Assembly: GCA_934597585.1 (NCBI GenBank)
Contig: CAKTSA010000039.1
Location: 1 to 13,057, forward strand
DNA length: 13,057 nt
Reading direction: 5' to 3'
Source: an uncultured Oscillospiraceae bacterium
GTDB taxonomy: Bacteria > Bacillota > Clostridia > Oscillospirales > Oscillospiraceae
In this document: in pieces, positions 7,446 through 13,057 of the stretch
Position numbering within the stretch: the stretch's first letter is position 1
Layout: every line of letters begins with the position of its first letter
Position numbers and translations under genes: made by a program
The notes under the pieces: model-generated
The model's database searches: none
Told to the model about the DNA's origin: nothing
Seen by the model: the letters and a program-made list of their open reading frames with translations, nothing else

Positions 7446-7474
7446 ATTGTAGCATGGTTCCCGTTTTCTGTAAA
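7446..7474 (-). promoter_or_regulatory. Sigma-A-type promoter for the TIM-barrel gene
   Basis: Read on the minus strand, TTTACA (7469-7474) and TACAAT (7446-7451) are separated by 17 bases, with a TG one base before the -10 giving an extended element. Transcription would start near 7439, about 30 bases before the ATG at 7409. This rules out the start codon at 7481. Confidence 0.82.
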
Positions 7475-7542
7475 TAGGCACAGCGTCGAATGTGTCTAAA
7501 ATTCAGCTTTTGTTCATACTTATGTTACGTTTTTGTTAAATT

Positions 7543-7548
7543 GAGGTG
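7543..7548 (+). promoter_or_regulatory. Ribosome binding site fixing the macro-domain start
   Basis: GAGGTG at 7543-7548 lies 6 bases before the ATG at 7555. The in-frame GTG at 7546 is inside this motif, so it is part of the ribosome site rather than the start codon. Confidence 0.75.
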
Positions 7549-7554
7549 CATTTT

Positions 7555-8085
7555 ATGTCTGTTTCTGTCGTTTTGGGGGACATCACGCTTTCCCACGTAG
7601 ACGCCATCGTCAACGCCGCCAATTGCTCGCTTCTGGGGGGCAGCGGCGTGGACGGCGCCATCCATCGCGCCGCCGGGCCGCGGCTGCTGGAGACCTGCCG
7701 CGCCCTGAACGGCTGCGAGACCGGGCAGGCCAAGATCACCCCCGGCTTTGACCTGCCCTGCCGGTATGTCATCCACACCCCCGGCCCCATCTGGCGGGGC
7801 GGCCAACACGGCGAGGCGGCGCTGCTGGGCGCCTGCTACCGTTCCTGCCTGAACCTTGCTTGGGAGCACGGCTGCCGCAGTGTGGACTTCCCCTCCCTCT
7901 CCACCGGCGTCTACGGCTATCCCCTGCCCCAGGCGGCTCACATCGCCCTGCGGGAGCTGGTGACCTTTGACCGCACCCATGAGGGCATGATCCTCCGCAT
8001 GGTGTGCCACACGCCGGAGACACTCCACGCCTATCAGGTGGACTGGAACATGTTCTATCAGGAGACGAAGCCCCACGAGGATTGA
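7555..8085 (+). CDS. Stand-alone macro-domain protein (O-acetyl-ADP-ribose deacetylase type)
   Basis: A 176-residue protein that consists of a single macro domain of the MacroD/YmdB type, which binds ADP-ribose and hydrolyses O-acetyl-ADP-ribose or removes mono-ADP-ribose from proteins. Visible signatures are G8-D9-I-T at the adenine site, [11 protein letters not shown] (19-29) and [11 protein letters not shown] (31-41), with N23 and D33 at the catalytic asparagine/aspartate positions. The distal-ribose/phosphate loop STGVYGYP lies near residues 118-125. Length is normal for the family. The ATG at 7555 has GAGGTG six bases upstream. The gene is single, divergent from the TIM-barrel gene and followed by its own terminator; a good plus-strand promoter was not obvious in 7475-7540. 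No neighbouring ADP-ribosyltransferase was seen, so no toxin-antitoxin-like pairing is suggested. Confidence 0.94.
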   Translation: MSVSVVLGDITLSHVDAIVNAANCSLLGGSGVDGAIHRAAGPRLLETCRALNGCETGQAKITPGFDLPCRYVIHTPGPIWRGGQHGEAALLGACYRSCLNLAWEHGCRSVDFPSLSTGVYGYPLPQAAHIALRELVTFDRTHEGMILRMVCHTPETLHAYQVDWNMFYQETKPHED

Positions 8086-8133
8086 GAAAACACGCCAGAA
8101 TTTCACACATCTCCTGCCAGCTTCACCGGAAGC

Positions 8134-8160
8134 AGCACCGCCCTCGGGCGGTGCTTTTTT
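8134..8160 (+). terminator. Rho-independent terminator after the macro-domain gene
   Basis: GCACCGCC (8135-8142) and GGCGGTGC (8147-8154) form a perfect 8-bp stem with a CTCG tetraloop, extended by A8134-T8155 and followed by six T. It lies about 50 bases after the stop codon. Confidence 0.93.
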
Positions 8161-8161
8161 G

Positions 8162-8299
8162 TACTTTTTGCCGCTGGGCAAAATCTCCATTTCAGGAATT
8201 ATTATTGAAGAATATTTCCAGTTTTCATGTAAAATTATCCAATGTCGTAACAAATCAAACACAAACGATGACGGTTTGGATACGATTGGGGCAAAAGCC
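8162..8299. other. AT-rich gene-free interval upstream of secreted-protein promoter
   Basis: The 302-base gap between 8086 and 8387 holds the macro-domain terminator, this AT-rich stretch, a promoter and a leader. I see no open frame with a ribosome site here on either strand, only the imperfect palindrome at 8195-8219. The low GC relative to flanking genes fits a regulatory region. Confidence 0.6.
8195..8219. promoter_or_regulatory. Imperfect palindrome upstream of secreted-protein promoter, possible operator
   Basis: Two 12-base arms (8195-8206 and 8208-8219) around a single central G match at 10 of 12 positions, with GGAA/TTCC outer ends. It sits about 80 bases upstream of the -35 at 8300 in an AT-rich stretch (8162-8299) that holds no gene. 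It could be a site for a dimeric regulator; it does not match a box I can name. Confidence 0.3.
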
Positions 8300-8328
8300 T
8301 TGACGGGGGAAAACCGACTGGCTATACT
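8300..8328 (+). promoter_or_regulatory. Near-consensus sigma-A promoter for the secreted-protein gene
   Basis: TTGACG (8300-8305) and TATACT (8323-8328) are separated by exactly 17 bases; each differs from consensus at one position. Transcription would begin near 8335, leaving a leader of about 53 bases. The leader holds a 7-bp inverted repeat (AAAAACG 8339-8345, CGTTTTT 8352-8358) ahead of the GGAGG ribosome site at 8375-8379; this could stabilise or tune the mRNA. The strength of the promoter suggests an abundant product. Confidence 0.87.
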
Positions 8329-8387
8329 TGCGAGCTGTAAAAACGGTCACACGTTTTTGCGAAAAATCTTTTATGGAGGAAACAAAC

Positions 8388-9326
8388 ATGAAGAAGATCA
8401 TTGCTCTGGCGCTGAGCCTGGCGCTGGCACTGAGCCTGGCGACCGTGGCCTTCGCCGCCGACACCAAGTACGATGTGTTCGCCAAGAACAACAACGGCGA
8501 TCCCATCGACAAGGTGAAGTACGTGGAGCAGACTGAGGACATGCTGGGCTACTACGCCTCTGTGGGTGCACCCGGCAACGGCGCCACCATCTATGTGGCC
8601 ACCGAGAAGGACAACTACACCGCCGTCATCAGCGTGGACGGCAAGGAGGTCCACCTGCTGGCCGTGAACACCATGCCGGAGGCCAAGAAGGTCGTGGCGC
8701 TGGAGGAGCACAAGTATGTGGGCTGCGGCGACAACGGCTCCAAGATCCCCGCCGACTGCTTCAAGTACACTTCCAAGGACGGCGTTGACACCTACTTCAT
8801 CAAGTCCGAGGACAGCAGCCGCCAGCTGGTGACCCTGTCCGCCGACGGTAAGTACGACAACACCTTCACCGGTTACATCCAGCAGGCCTGGCCCAACGGC
8901 GGCGAGAAGATCATCGTGCCTTCCAGCCATCTGCTGATGCTGGTCAACGAGAACATCGAGTACAAGACCTCTACCGACGGTAAGATCGTGAAGAACGTCA
9001 ACGAGTACAAGTGCTACTTCTGCGACCGCATCTTCTACGGCTCCAACACCGACTACTCCACCCCCGAGACCGCGGTGAAGTATGACAAGGCCTACGCCAA
9101 GTCCCTGGTAGACGGTGGCTTCGTGAAGCTGGGCAACACCACCAAGCTGGCGGATGTGAACCACATCTGGACCTCCGACGCCGGCAGCAAGGTGGATGAC
9201 ACCACCAAGAAGGACCCCGTGCCCTCCGCCAAGACCTTTGACGCTGGTATCGCCATGTACGTGGGCATGAGCCTGCTGTCCGTGGCCGGCGGCGCTGTGG
9301 TCATCGGCAAGAAGAAGGAATTCTGA
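8388..9326 (+). CDS. Secreted, C-terminally anchored surface protein of unknown family
   Basis: I do not recognise this 312-residue protein. It begins with a typical signal peptide (KK followed by an Ala/Leu-rich core), with likely cleavage after AFA at residue 23. The extracellular part is Lys/Asp/Tyr-rich with four cysteines: C113 and C124, and a C209-Y-F-C212 pair in EYKCYFCDRIFYG. The C-terminus has the layout of a cell-wall sorting region, with a polar stretch, A281-K-T-F-D285, a hydrophobic helix (about 286-306) and the basic end GKKKEF, but no LPxTG. KTFD takes the place of the usual KTGD. GGAGG at 8375-8379 supports the ATG at 8388; the frame opening at 8328 lies on the promoter. It is a single gene with a strong promoter and terminator. 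It may be sortase-anchored by a divergent signal or simply held by the C-terminal helix. Confidence 0.85.
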   Translation: MKKIIALALSLALALSLATVAFAADTKYDVFAKNNNGDPIDKVKYVEQTEDMLGYYASVGAPGNGATIYVATEKDNYTAVISVDGKEVHLLAVNTMPEAKKVVALEEHKYVGCGDNGSKIPADCFKYTSKDGVDTYFIKSEDSSRQLVTLSADGKYDNTFTGYIQQAWPNGGEKIIVPSSHLLMLVNENIEYKTSTDGKIVKNVNEYKCYFCDRIFYGSNTDYSTPETAVKYDKAYAKSLVDGGFVKLGNTTKLADVNHIWTSDAGSKVDDTTKKDPVPSAKTFDAGIAMYVGMSLLSVAGGAVVIGKKKEF

Positions 9327-9341
9327 GCTTAAAACCACAAG

Positions 9342-9376
9342 AAAGAACGGCATGGCTTTCGCCATGCCGTTCTTTT
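9342..9376. terminator. Bidirectional terminator between convergent genes
   Basis: A perfect 15-bp stem (9342-9356 with 9361-9375) closes a TTTC loop; T runs (TTTT on plus, TTT plus further T on minus) flank both sides. It ends 6 bases before the stop codon side of the pseudouridine synthase gene, so it can serve both it and the secreted-protein gene. Confidence 0.92.
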
Positions 9377-9381
9377 GCGCG

Positions 9382-10260
9382 TTAAAGCAAGCGCTGCATG
9401 TCCTCCGGCAGCGGGGCGACGATGTGAAGGTCCTCGCCGTTCAGCGGATGGCGCAGCCACAGCTCATAGCTGTGCAGGGCCGGGCGGGCGATAAGAGACC
9501 GGTCCTCGGCGCCATAGAGCCAGTCGCCGGTGAGGGGGCAGCCGATGGCGGCCATGTGGAGCCGCAGCTGGTGGGTGCGGCCGGTGACGGGCCGCAGCCG
9601 CACCAGGGCGCGGCCATGGGAGACGGAAAGCGTCTCGTACTCCGTCCGGGAGGGCAGACCATCTGGGACGATGCTGCGCTTGAGAAGCGACCCCGGCTGG
9701 CGGCTGATGGGCAGGTCGATGGTACCCGCCCGCGGCTGAGGGATACCGTCACAGACGCCCCGGTACTCCCGGTGGAAGTCGTCTGTGTGAAGGATGGCCA
9801 TGCAGCGCTGGTGCATGTAGCCGTTTTTGGCCACCACCATCACGCCGGTGACGCCCCGGTCCAGCCGGTTCACGGCGTGGAACGCGCCGCCCCCCAGATA
9901 GTGGGTCACCGCCCCGGCGATGGTGACGGTCTCCTCCGTCAGCGCCGCCGCGTGGACGGTGATGCCGGCGGGTTTGTTGAGAATGAGAAGGTCCTCGTCC
10001 TCCCACAGAATGTCCAAGGGGTAGTCCACGGGGATGATGGCGCTGTCCGCCGCGGGCGGGTCGGATACGTCCACTGTCAGGGTGTCCCCCGCCAGGGCCA
10101 CGGCCCGGACGGTGACAGGGCGGCCATTCAGGAGGATGGCGTTCTCCCGCCATTTCAGGGATTTCAGCAGCGAGGAGGACAGGTGCAGCTCCTGCCGCAG
10201 CAGCTGCTTGACGGTTAGGCCGGACAGCGCCGGGGTGATGGGCAGTGTCAGTATCCGCAT
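9382..10260 (-). CDS. RluA-family RNA pseudouridine synthase
   Basis: A 292-residue cytosolic enzyme that isomerises specific uridines in rRNA or tRNA to pseudouridine. An S4-like RNA-binding region lies at about residues 13-65 (VKQLLRQELHLSSSLLKSLKWRENAI onward in shorter form), followed by the synthase domain. This contains ILNKPAGITVH (93-103), the active-site motif NRLDRGVTG with catalytic D134, and GRTHQLRLHMA near the C-terminus. These match RluA/RluD-type enzymes and the length is usual. The ATG at 10260 has AAGGAGG (10267-10273 on the minus strand) upstream. The first motif residue is Asn where His is usual (HRLDR), a conservative difference. The specific uridine target cannot be told from the sequence. 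It is transcribed alone, divergently from the DUF362 gene. Confidence 0.93.
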   Translation of the reverse strand: MRILTLPITPALSGLTVKQLLRQELHLSSSLLKSLKWRENAILLNGRPVTVRAVALAGDTLTVDVSDPPAADSAIIPVDYPLDILWEDEDLLILNKPAGITVHAAALTEETVTIAGAVTHYLGGGAFHAVNRLDRGVTGVMVVAKNGYMHQRCMAILHTDDFHREYRGVCDGIPQPRAGTIDLPISRQPGSLLKRSIVPDGLPSRTEYETLSVSHGRALVRLRPVTGRTHQLRLHMAAIGCPLTGDWLYGAEDRSLIARPALHSYELWLRHPLNGEDLHIVAPLPEDMQRLL

Positions 10261-10291
10261 AAAAAGCCTCCTTGCAAAATTTCGTAAAAAT

Positions 10292-10319
10292 AGTATAGCA
10301 CAAAAGGGAAAAATGTGAT
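10292..10319 (-). promoter_or_regulatory. Probable promoter for the pseudouridine synthase gene
   Basis: On the minus strand TATACT (10292-10297) has a TG one base upstream, giving an extended -10, and ATCACA (10314-10319) lies 16 bases before it as a weak -35 matching four of six consensus positions. Transcription would start near 10285, about 25 bases before the ATG. The plus-strand promoter of the divergent gene is not clear in the same interval. Confidence 0.6.
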
Positions 10320-10377
10320 AGACTATATCGACATGATCAGAACAACCTCTGAAAAACGGAGAAAGGACAACAAAATT

Positions 10378-11487
10378 ATGGCTTCTAAGGTATTTTTTGC
10401 CGATCTGCGTGCCGATTATCACGAGAATCTGCAGCAAAAGCTGACGCGGCTGATGAAGACGGCGGGGATGGGCGAGATCGATTTCAATGAGAAGTTCGTG
10501 GCCATCAAGCTGCACTTCGGTGAGCCGGGCAACCTGGCCTATCTGCGGCCCAACTGGGCGAAAACTGTGGCGGATTTCGTGAAGGAGCGGGGCGGCAAGC
10601 CCTTCCTGACCGACTGCAACACCTTGTATGTGGGCGGCCGGAAAAACGCCTTGGATCACATGGACAGCGCCATGGTCAACGGCTTCAACTACATAACCAC
10701 CGGCTGCCAGATCATCATTGCCGACGGCCTGAAGGGCAATGATGAGGTGGAGGTGCCCGTAGTGGGCGGCGAGTATGTGAAGAACGCCAAGATCGGCCGG
10801 GCCGTCATGGATGCGGATGTGTTCATCTCCCTGACCCACTTCAAGGGCCACGAGACGGCGGGCTTCGGCGGCTGCCTGAAGAACATCGGCATGGGCTGCG
10901 GCAGCCGGGCCGGCAAGATGGAGCAGCACAACGCCGGCAAGCCCCATGTGAACCAGAAGCTGTGCGTGGGCTGCGGCCAGTGCCGCAAGATCTGCGCCCA
11001 CGGTGCGCCGGTCATCACCGACAAGAAGGCCGCCATCGACCACGACAAGTGCGTGGGCTGCGGCCGCTGCATCGCCGTTTGCCCCAAGAACGCGGTGCAG
11101 ATCAACTGGGACGAGTCCACCAGCAACCTGAATCGCAAGATCGCCGAGTACACCAAGGCGGTGGTGGACGGCCGCCCCTGCTTCCACATCTCCCTGGTCA
11201 TCGACGTATCCCCCAACTGCGACTGCCACAGTGAGAACGACATGGCCATCGTGCCCAACGTGGGCATGTTCGCCTCTTTCGATCCTGTGGCGCTGGACAT
11301 GGCCTGCATCGACGCAGTGAACGCCCAGACACCCCTGCGGGGCAGCGCGGCGGACTGCCCGGAGGACCATGCGCATGCCCATGACCACTTCCAGCGCATC
11401 CATCCCGACACCGACTGGCGCAGCTGCCTGGAGCACGGTGAAAAGCTGGGGCTGGGCAGCCGGGAGTACGAGCTGGTCAAGATCTGA
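10378..11487 (+). CDS. DUF362 protein with two [4Fe-4S] ferredoxin motifs
   Basis: A 369-residue iron-sulfur protein. The DUF362 region occupies about residues 1-190 and resumes after the ferredoxin insert (about 240-325). Two classic cluster motifs are visible: C196/C199/C202/C206 (CVGCGQCRKIC, followed by Ala rather than the usual CP) and C225/C228/C231/C235 (CVGCGRCIAVCP). Two [4Fe-4S] clusters and a cytosolic electron-transfer role are expected; the reaction of DUF362 proteins is not established. The glycine-rich GMGCGSRAGKM near 178-188 and a short His-rich stretch with H331, H333, H335 and H337 after C327 could bind metal. The ATG at 10378 is preceded by GGAGAAAGGA; the frame also opens at a GTG at 10315, which lacks a ribosome site. 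It forms a single-gene unit with a terminator. Confidence 0.92.
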   Translation: MASKVFFADLRADYHENLQQKLTRLMKTAGMGEIDFNEKFVAIKLHFGEPGNLAYLRPNWAKTVADFVKERGGKPFLTDCNTLYVGGRKNALDHMDSAMVNGFNYITTGCQIIIADGLKGNDEVEVPVVGGEYVKNAKIGRAVMDADVFISLTHFKGHETAGFGGCLKNIGMGCGSRAGKMEQHNAGKPHVNQKLCVGCGQCRKICAHGAPVITDKKAAIDHDKCVGCGRCIAVCPKNAVQINWDESTSNLNRKIAEYTKAVVDGRPCFHISLVIDVSPNCDCHSENDMAIVPNVGMFASFDPVALDMACIDAVNAQTPLRGSAADCPEDHAHAHDHFQRIHPDTDWRSCLEHGEKLGLGSREYELVKI

Positions 11488-11519
11488 TCCTGCCCGGCAG
11501 ACAGACCGAAACACATATG

Positions 11520-11551
11520 AAAATCGCCGCCCGGCTGGGCGGCGATTTTTC
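11520..11551. terminator. Bidirectional terminator between DUF362 gene and ABC exporter operon
   Basis: AAATCGCCGCCC (11521-11532) and GGGCGGCGATTT (11537-11548) form a perfect 12-bp stem around GGCT, with T run to 11550 on the plus strand and an A run giving T on the minus strand. The minus-strand permease gene ends immediately next to it. Confidence 0.9.
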
Positions 11552-12196
11552 TTACAGGTCCACTTTTTCGTACAGCGCTGCGCTTCTGCGATAGGCCCAT
11601 GCGGTCAGCAGGGCGTACAGCACTGCGCCGGCGGCCAGCAGCGGGAGCTGGCGGAGATTTCCGGCGGCAGAGGTGTCGTTCAGCCACTCCAGGGTCGGGA
11701 AATGGGGCAGCGCCTCGCACAGCACCAGCACCAGGGCGGTGGGGATCATGGCTTTCAGAAACGCCGTGCCCACCTTGTAGCCGGTGCGGTAAAAGTCGGT
11801 CAGGAAGCAGACGTTGAACACACCGTACAGCACCAGCGCCGCGGCGAACAGCGCCGCGTTGGCGTCCAGGCCCACCTGGTTGCCCCCCAGGGGGTTGATG
11901 CGGGCACTGATCACGGCGAAGGGCACCGCAATGACCAGCGACGCCAGCTCAATGATAATGCTGAACGCCACCACCGCCTTGACACCGTCCCGCTTGCGGA
12001 TGGGCAGCAGGGCGGAGAAGTCCGCGTCCCGCTGCTCCCGGCCCTGCATGAAGCTGAAGAACAGCCCCAGCATCACGTAGAAAAATGCCACCGTATAGGG
12101 GTAACTGGGGATCAGCAACATGGCCCCGAACAGGCAGAACACCAGCGTCATGGGGTGGCACACCAGGCGGAACTGCTTATATAATAGCGCCTTCAT
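11552..12196 (-). CDS. ABC-2 type transporter permease
   Basis: A 214-residue membrane protein with about six hydrophobic helices, near residues 14-50 (two), 85-108, 125-150, 160-178 and 188-207. A hydrophilic loop with REQRDADFSALLPIRKRD follows the second helix, as in small ABC-2 permeases (ABC2_membrane_5 type) that partner BcrA/YtrB-like ATPases. The ATG at 12196 has GGAGG-type bases just upstream, and the gene start overlaps the end of the ATPase gene by 20 bases, so the two are translationally coupled. The transported compound is unknown; related systems handle antimicrobial peptides, cell-envelope stress or other exports. The reading frame continues upstream of this ATG, but only as a shadow of the ATPase gene. 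Confidence 0.9.
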   Translation of the reverse strand: MKALLYKQFRLVCHPMTLVFCLFGAMLLIPSYPYTVAFFYVMLGLFFSFMQGREQRDADFSALLPIRKRDGVKAVVAFSIIIELASLVIAVPFAVISARINPLGGNQVGLDANAALFAAALVLYGVFNVCFLTDFYRTGYKVGTAFLKAMIPTALVLVLCEALPHFPTLEWLNDTSAAGNLRQLPLLAAGAVLYALLTAWAYRRSAALYEKVDL

Positions 12197-12914
12197 CCAG
12201 CTCCCTCCTCTCCACGGAAACAATAATATCCTCCAGCGTGGCACCCCGGTCGGCATAGGCCGCCATGAATTCCGCCACGGTGGAGCTGTGAAATATCTCG
12301 CCATCCTTGATAAAGGTGATATGGGTGGCACACTTCTCCAGATCGGACGTGATGTGGGTGGAGAAAAGAATGCTCCGCTGCCCGTCCGCCACGATGGCCC
12401 GGAACAGCGCCACCAGCTCATCCCGGGACACCGGGTCCAGGCCGCTGGTGGGCTCATCCAGGATCAGCAGCTTCGCGTTGTGGCTCAGGGCCAGGGCCAG
12501 CAGGTATTTCACCCGCATGCCGCTGGACAGCTGGTCCACCCGCTTGCTCTCGTCGATGCGGAACAACTCAAGATAGTGGCGGTATTTCTCCTCGTCCCAG
12601 TTGCCGTAAAACCGCCGGGTCACGTCGGTGATGGTTCTGACCCGCTTCTTGGGATAGAAATCGATGCCGCCCAGCACCACACCGATCTGCTCCTTGAATT
12701 CCCGCTCGTGCTGCCGGACATCCTGGCCGAAGAAGCGGACGTCGCCGCCGTCGGGGTGTACCAGACCCAGGATGGACTTCAGCGTGGTGGACTTGCCTGC
12801 GCCGTTGCGGCCGATAAAGCCCACCACCGCCCCCTGGGGCACATCGAAGGACACGTCCTTCAGCGAAAAGGCGGGGTAGGTCTTGCACAGGCCCCGCACC
12901 TCCAATGCGTTCAT
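12177..12914 (-). CDS. ABC transporter ATP-binding protein (YtrB/BcrA-like)
   Basis: A 245-residue single-domain ABC ATPase of the CcmA/BcrA type (COG1131). It has Walker A G35-R-N-G-A-G-K-S-T43, signature LSSGM (near 129-133), Walker B LLILDEPTSGLDP (near 149-161), and switch His in FSTHIT. At the Q-loop position the sequence reads VVLGGIDFYP with no glutamine, a variation also seen in other regulator-linked ATPases of this group. It would work as a homodimer with two copies of the permease encoded immediately downstream, on the cytoplasmic side of the membrane. The ATG at 12914 overlaps the stop codon of the upstream gene in an ATGA arrangement, and the 3' end overlaps the permease gene, so the three genes form one operon. 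Function is probably export or envelope-stress response; no substrate is implied by the sequence. Confidence 0.93.
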   Translation of the reverse strand: MNALEVRGLCKTYPAFSLKDVSFDVPQGAVVGFIGRNGAGKSTTLKSILGLVHPDGGDVRFFGQDVRQHEREFKEQIGVVLGGIDFYPKKRVRTITDVTRRFYGNWDEEKYRHYLELFRIDESKRVDQLSSGMRVKYLLALALSHNAKLLILDEPTSGLDPVSRDELVALFRAIVADGQRSILFSTHITSDLEKCATHITFIKDGEIFHSSTVAEFMAAYADRGATLEDIIVSVERRELDEGAII

Positions 12915-13057
12915 GCTTCCTCGTCCTCCCCTTCCTCGGTCATGCCGTCGAACACCTGCCGCAGCATGGGGTGCAGCTTCTCCGGTGTCTGCAGGGCGAT
13001 GCCCCGCTTCTTGTCCGCCAGCAGCACCAGCATATCCCCCGGCTCGATGCCGAACAT
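12911..13057 (-). CDS. Partial gene: C-terminal end of probable AbrB-type transcriptional regulator
   Basis: Only the last 48 residues and the TGA stop lie in the window; the rest is beyond the right edge. The frame is open to the edge, beginning MFGIEPGDMLVLLADKKRGIAL and ending in an acidic tail (EEGEDEEA). The pattern GIxPGDxLxxLxDxxxGIAL is typical of the C-terminal half of an AbrB/SpoVT swapped-hairpin DNA-binding domain. The stop overlaps the ATPase start by four bases, so it heads the exporter operon, which fits a regulator controlling its own transporter. The methionine at the edge is internal to the domain and unlikely to be the start. An alternative, less likely reading is a small unrelated C-terminal fragment. 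Confidence 0.65.
   Translation of the reverse strand: MFGIEPGDMLVLLADKKRGIALQTPEKLHPMLRQVFDGMTEEGEDEEA

Noticed and set aside
7410..7481. N-terminally extended start for the TIM-barrel gene at 7481
   Set aside because: It would start upstream of the -10 and -35 elements at 7446-7474; the ATG at 7409 has a good ribosome site.
5228..8085. 8-oxoguanine deaminase and macro-domain protein as one nucleotide-damage repair system
   Set aside because: They lie in separate transcription units with a minus-strand gene and a repeat between them; there is no structural evidence for a joint role.
8328..8387. N-terminally extended start for the surface protein at 8328
   Set aside because: It begins in the promoter -10; the ATG at 8388 has GGAGG upstream and begins a proper signal peptide.
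10261..10377. Plus-strand promoter for the DUF362 gene around TAGACT (10319-10324)
   Set aside because: A TG precedes the hexamer, but no acceptable -35 lies 16-18 bases upstream, so the promoter is left unassigned.

Overview
The window reads as chromosomal DNA from a GC-rich, low-GC-phylum (Firmicutes/Bacillota) anaerobe of the class Clostridia, most like the Oscillospiraceae (Flavonifractor/Intestinimonas-type gut bacteria). Reasons: strong AAGGAGG ribosome sites before most genes, a lipobox-type substrate-binding lipoprotein, TTGACA/TATAAT-type promoters with extended TG motifs, short hairpin-plus-T terminators, a two-[4Fe-4S] DUF362 protein, and a GC-rich codon bias that opens many long antisense shadow frames. 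This placement is inference from gene style; no rRNA or tRNA is present.

Left part (1-6583, all plus strand): a BMP-family (nucleoside-type) ABC importer. It has the lipoprotein receptor (24-1250, closed by its own terminator), then from a separate promoter (1429-1457) the fused double ATPase (1532-3070) and two permeases (3063-4151, 4155-5153). A strong terminator (5163-5198) follows, and 30 bases beyond it begins an amidohydrolase closely resembling 8-oxoguanine deaminase (5228-6583). I see no promoter in that gap, so the deaminase is probably expressed by read-through. Taken together this looks like a purine uptake and oxidised-purine salvage unit.

Middle part (6584-9376): a 114-bp repeat (6607-6720) whose inverted repeats form an almost gap-free four-way (cloverleaf) structure; a minus-strand TIM-barrel protein of uncertain function (6738-7409) with a clear promoter; a divergent stand-alone macro-domain protein (7555-8085) with terminator; a 300-bp gap with an imperfect palindrome and a near-consensus promoter; and a secreted, C-terminally membrane-anchored protein I do not recognise (8388-9326), closed by a 15-bp-stem terminator shared with the convergent next gene.

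Right part (9382-13057): an RluA-family pseudouridine synthase (minus), a divergent DUF362 ferredoxin-like protein (10378-11487), a shared bidirectional terminator (11520-11551), and a minus-strand operon of ABC-2 permease, ABC ATPase and the C-terminal end of a probable AbrB-type regulator cut by the window edge. These are tightly coupled (20-bp and 4-bp overlaps) and look like a regulator-exporter unit of the YtrA/BcrA general kind.

No tRNA, rRNA, CRISPR array, phage gene or intact transposase was seen. The most interesting items are the importer/8-oxoguanine deaminase linkage with an intervening terminator, the cloverleaf repeat, and the unrecognised surface protein with a KTFD-type tail.
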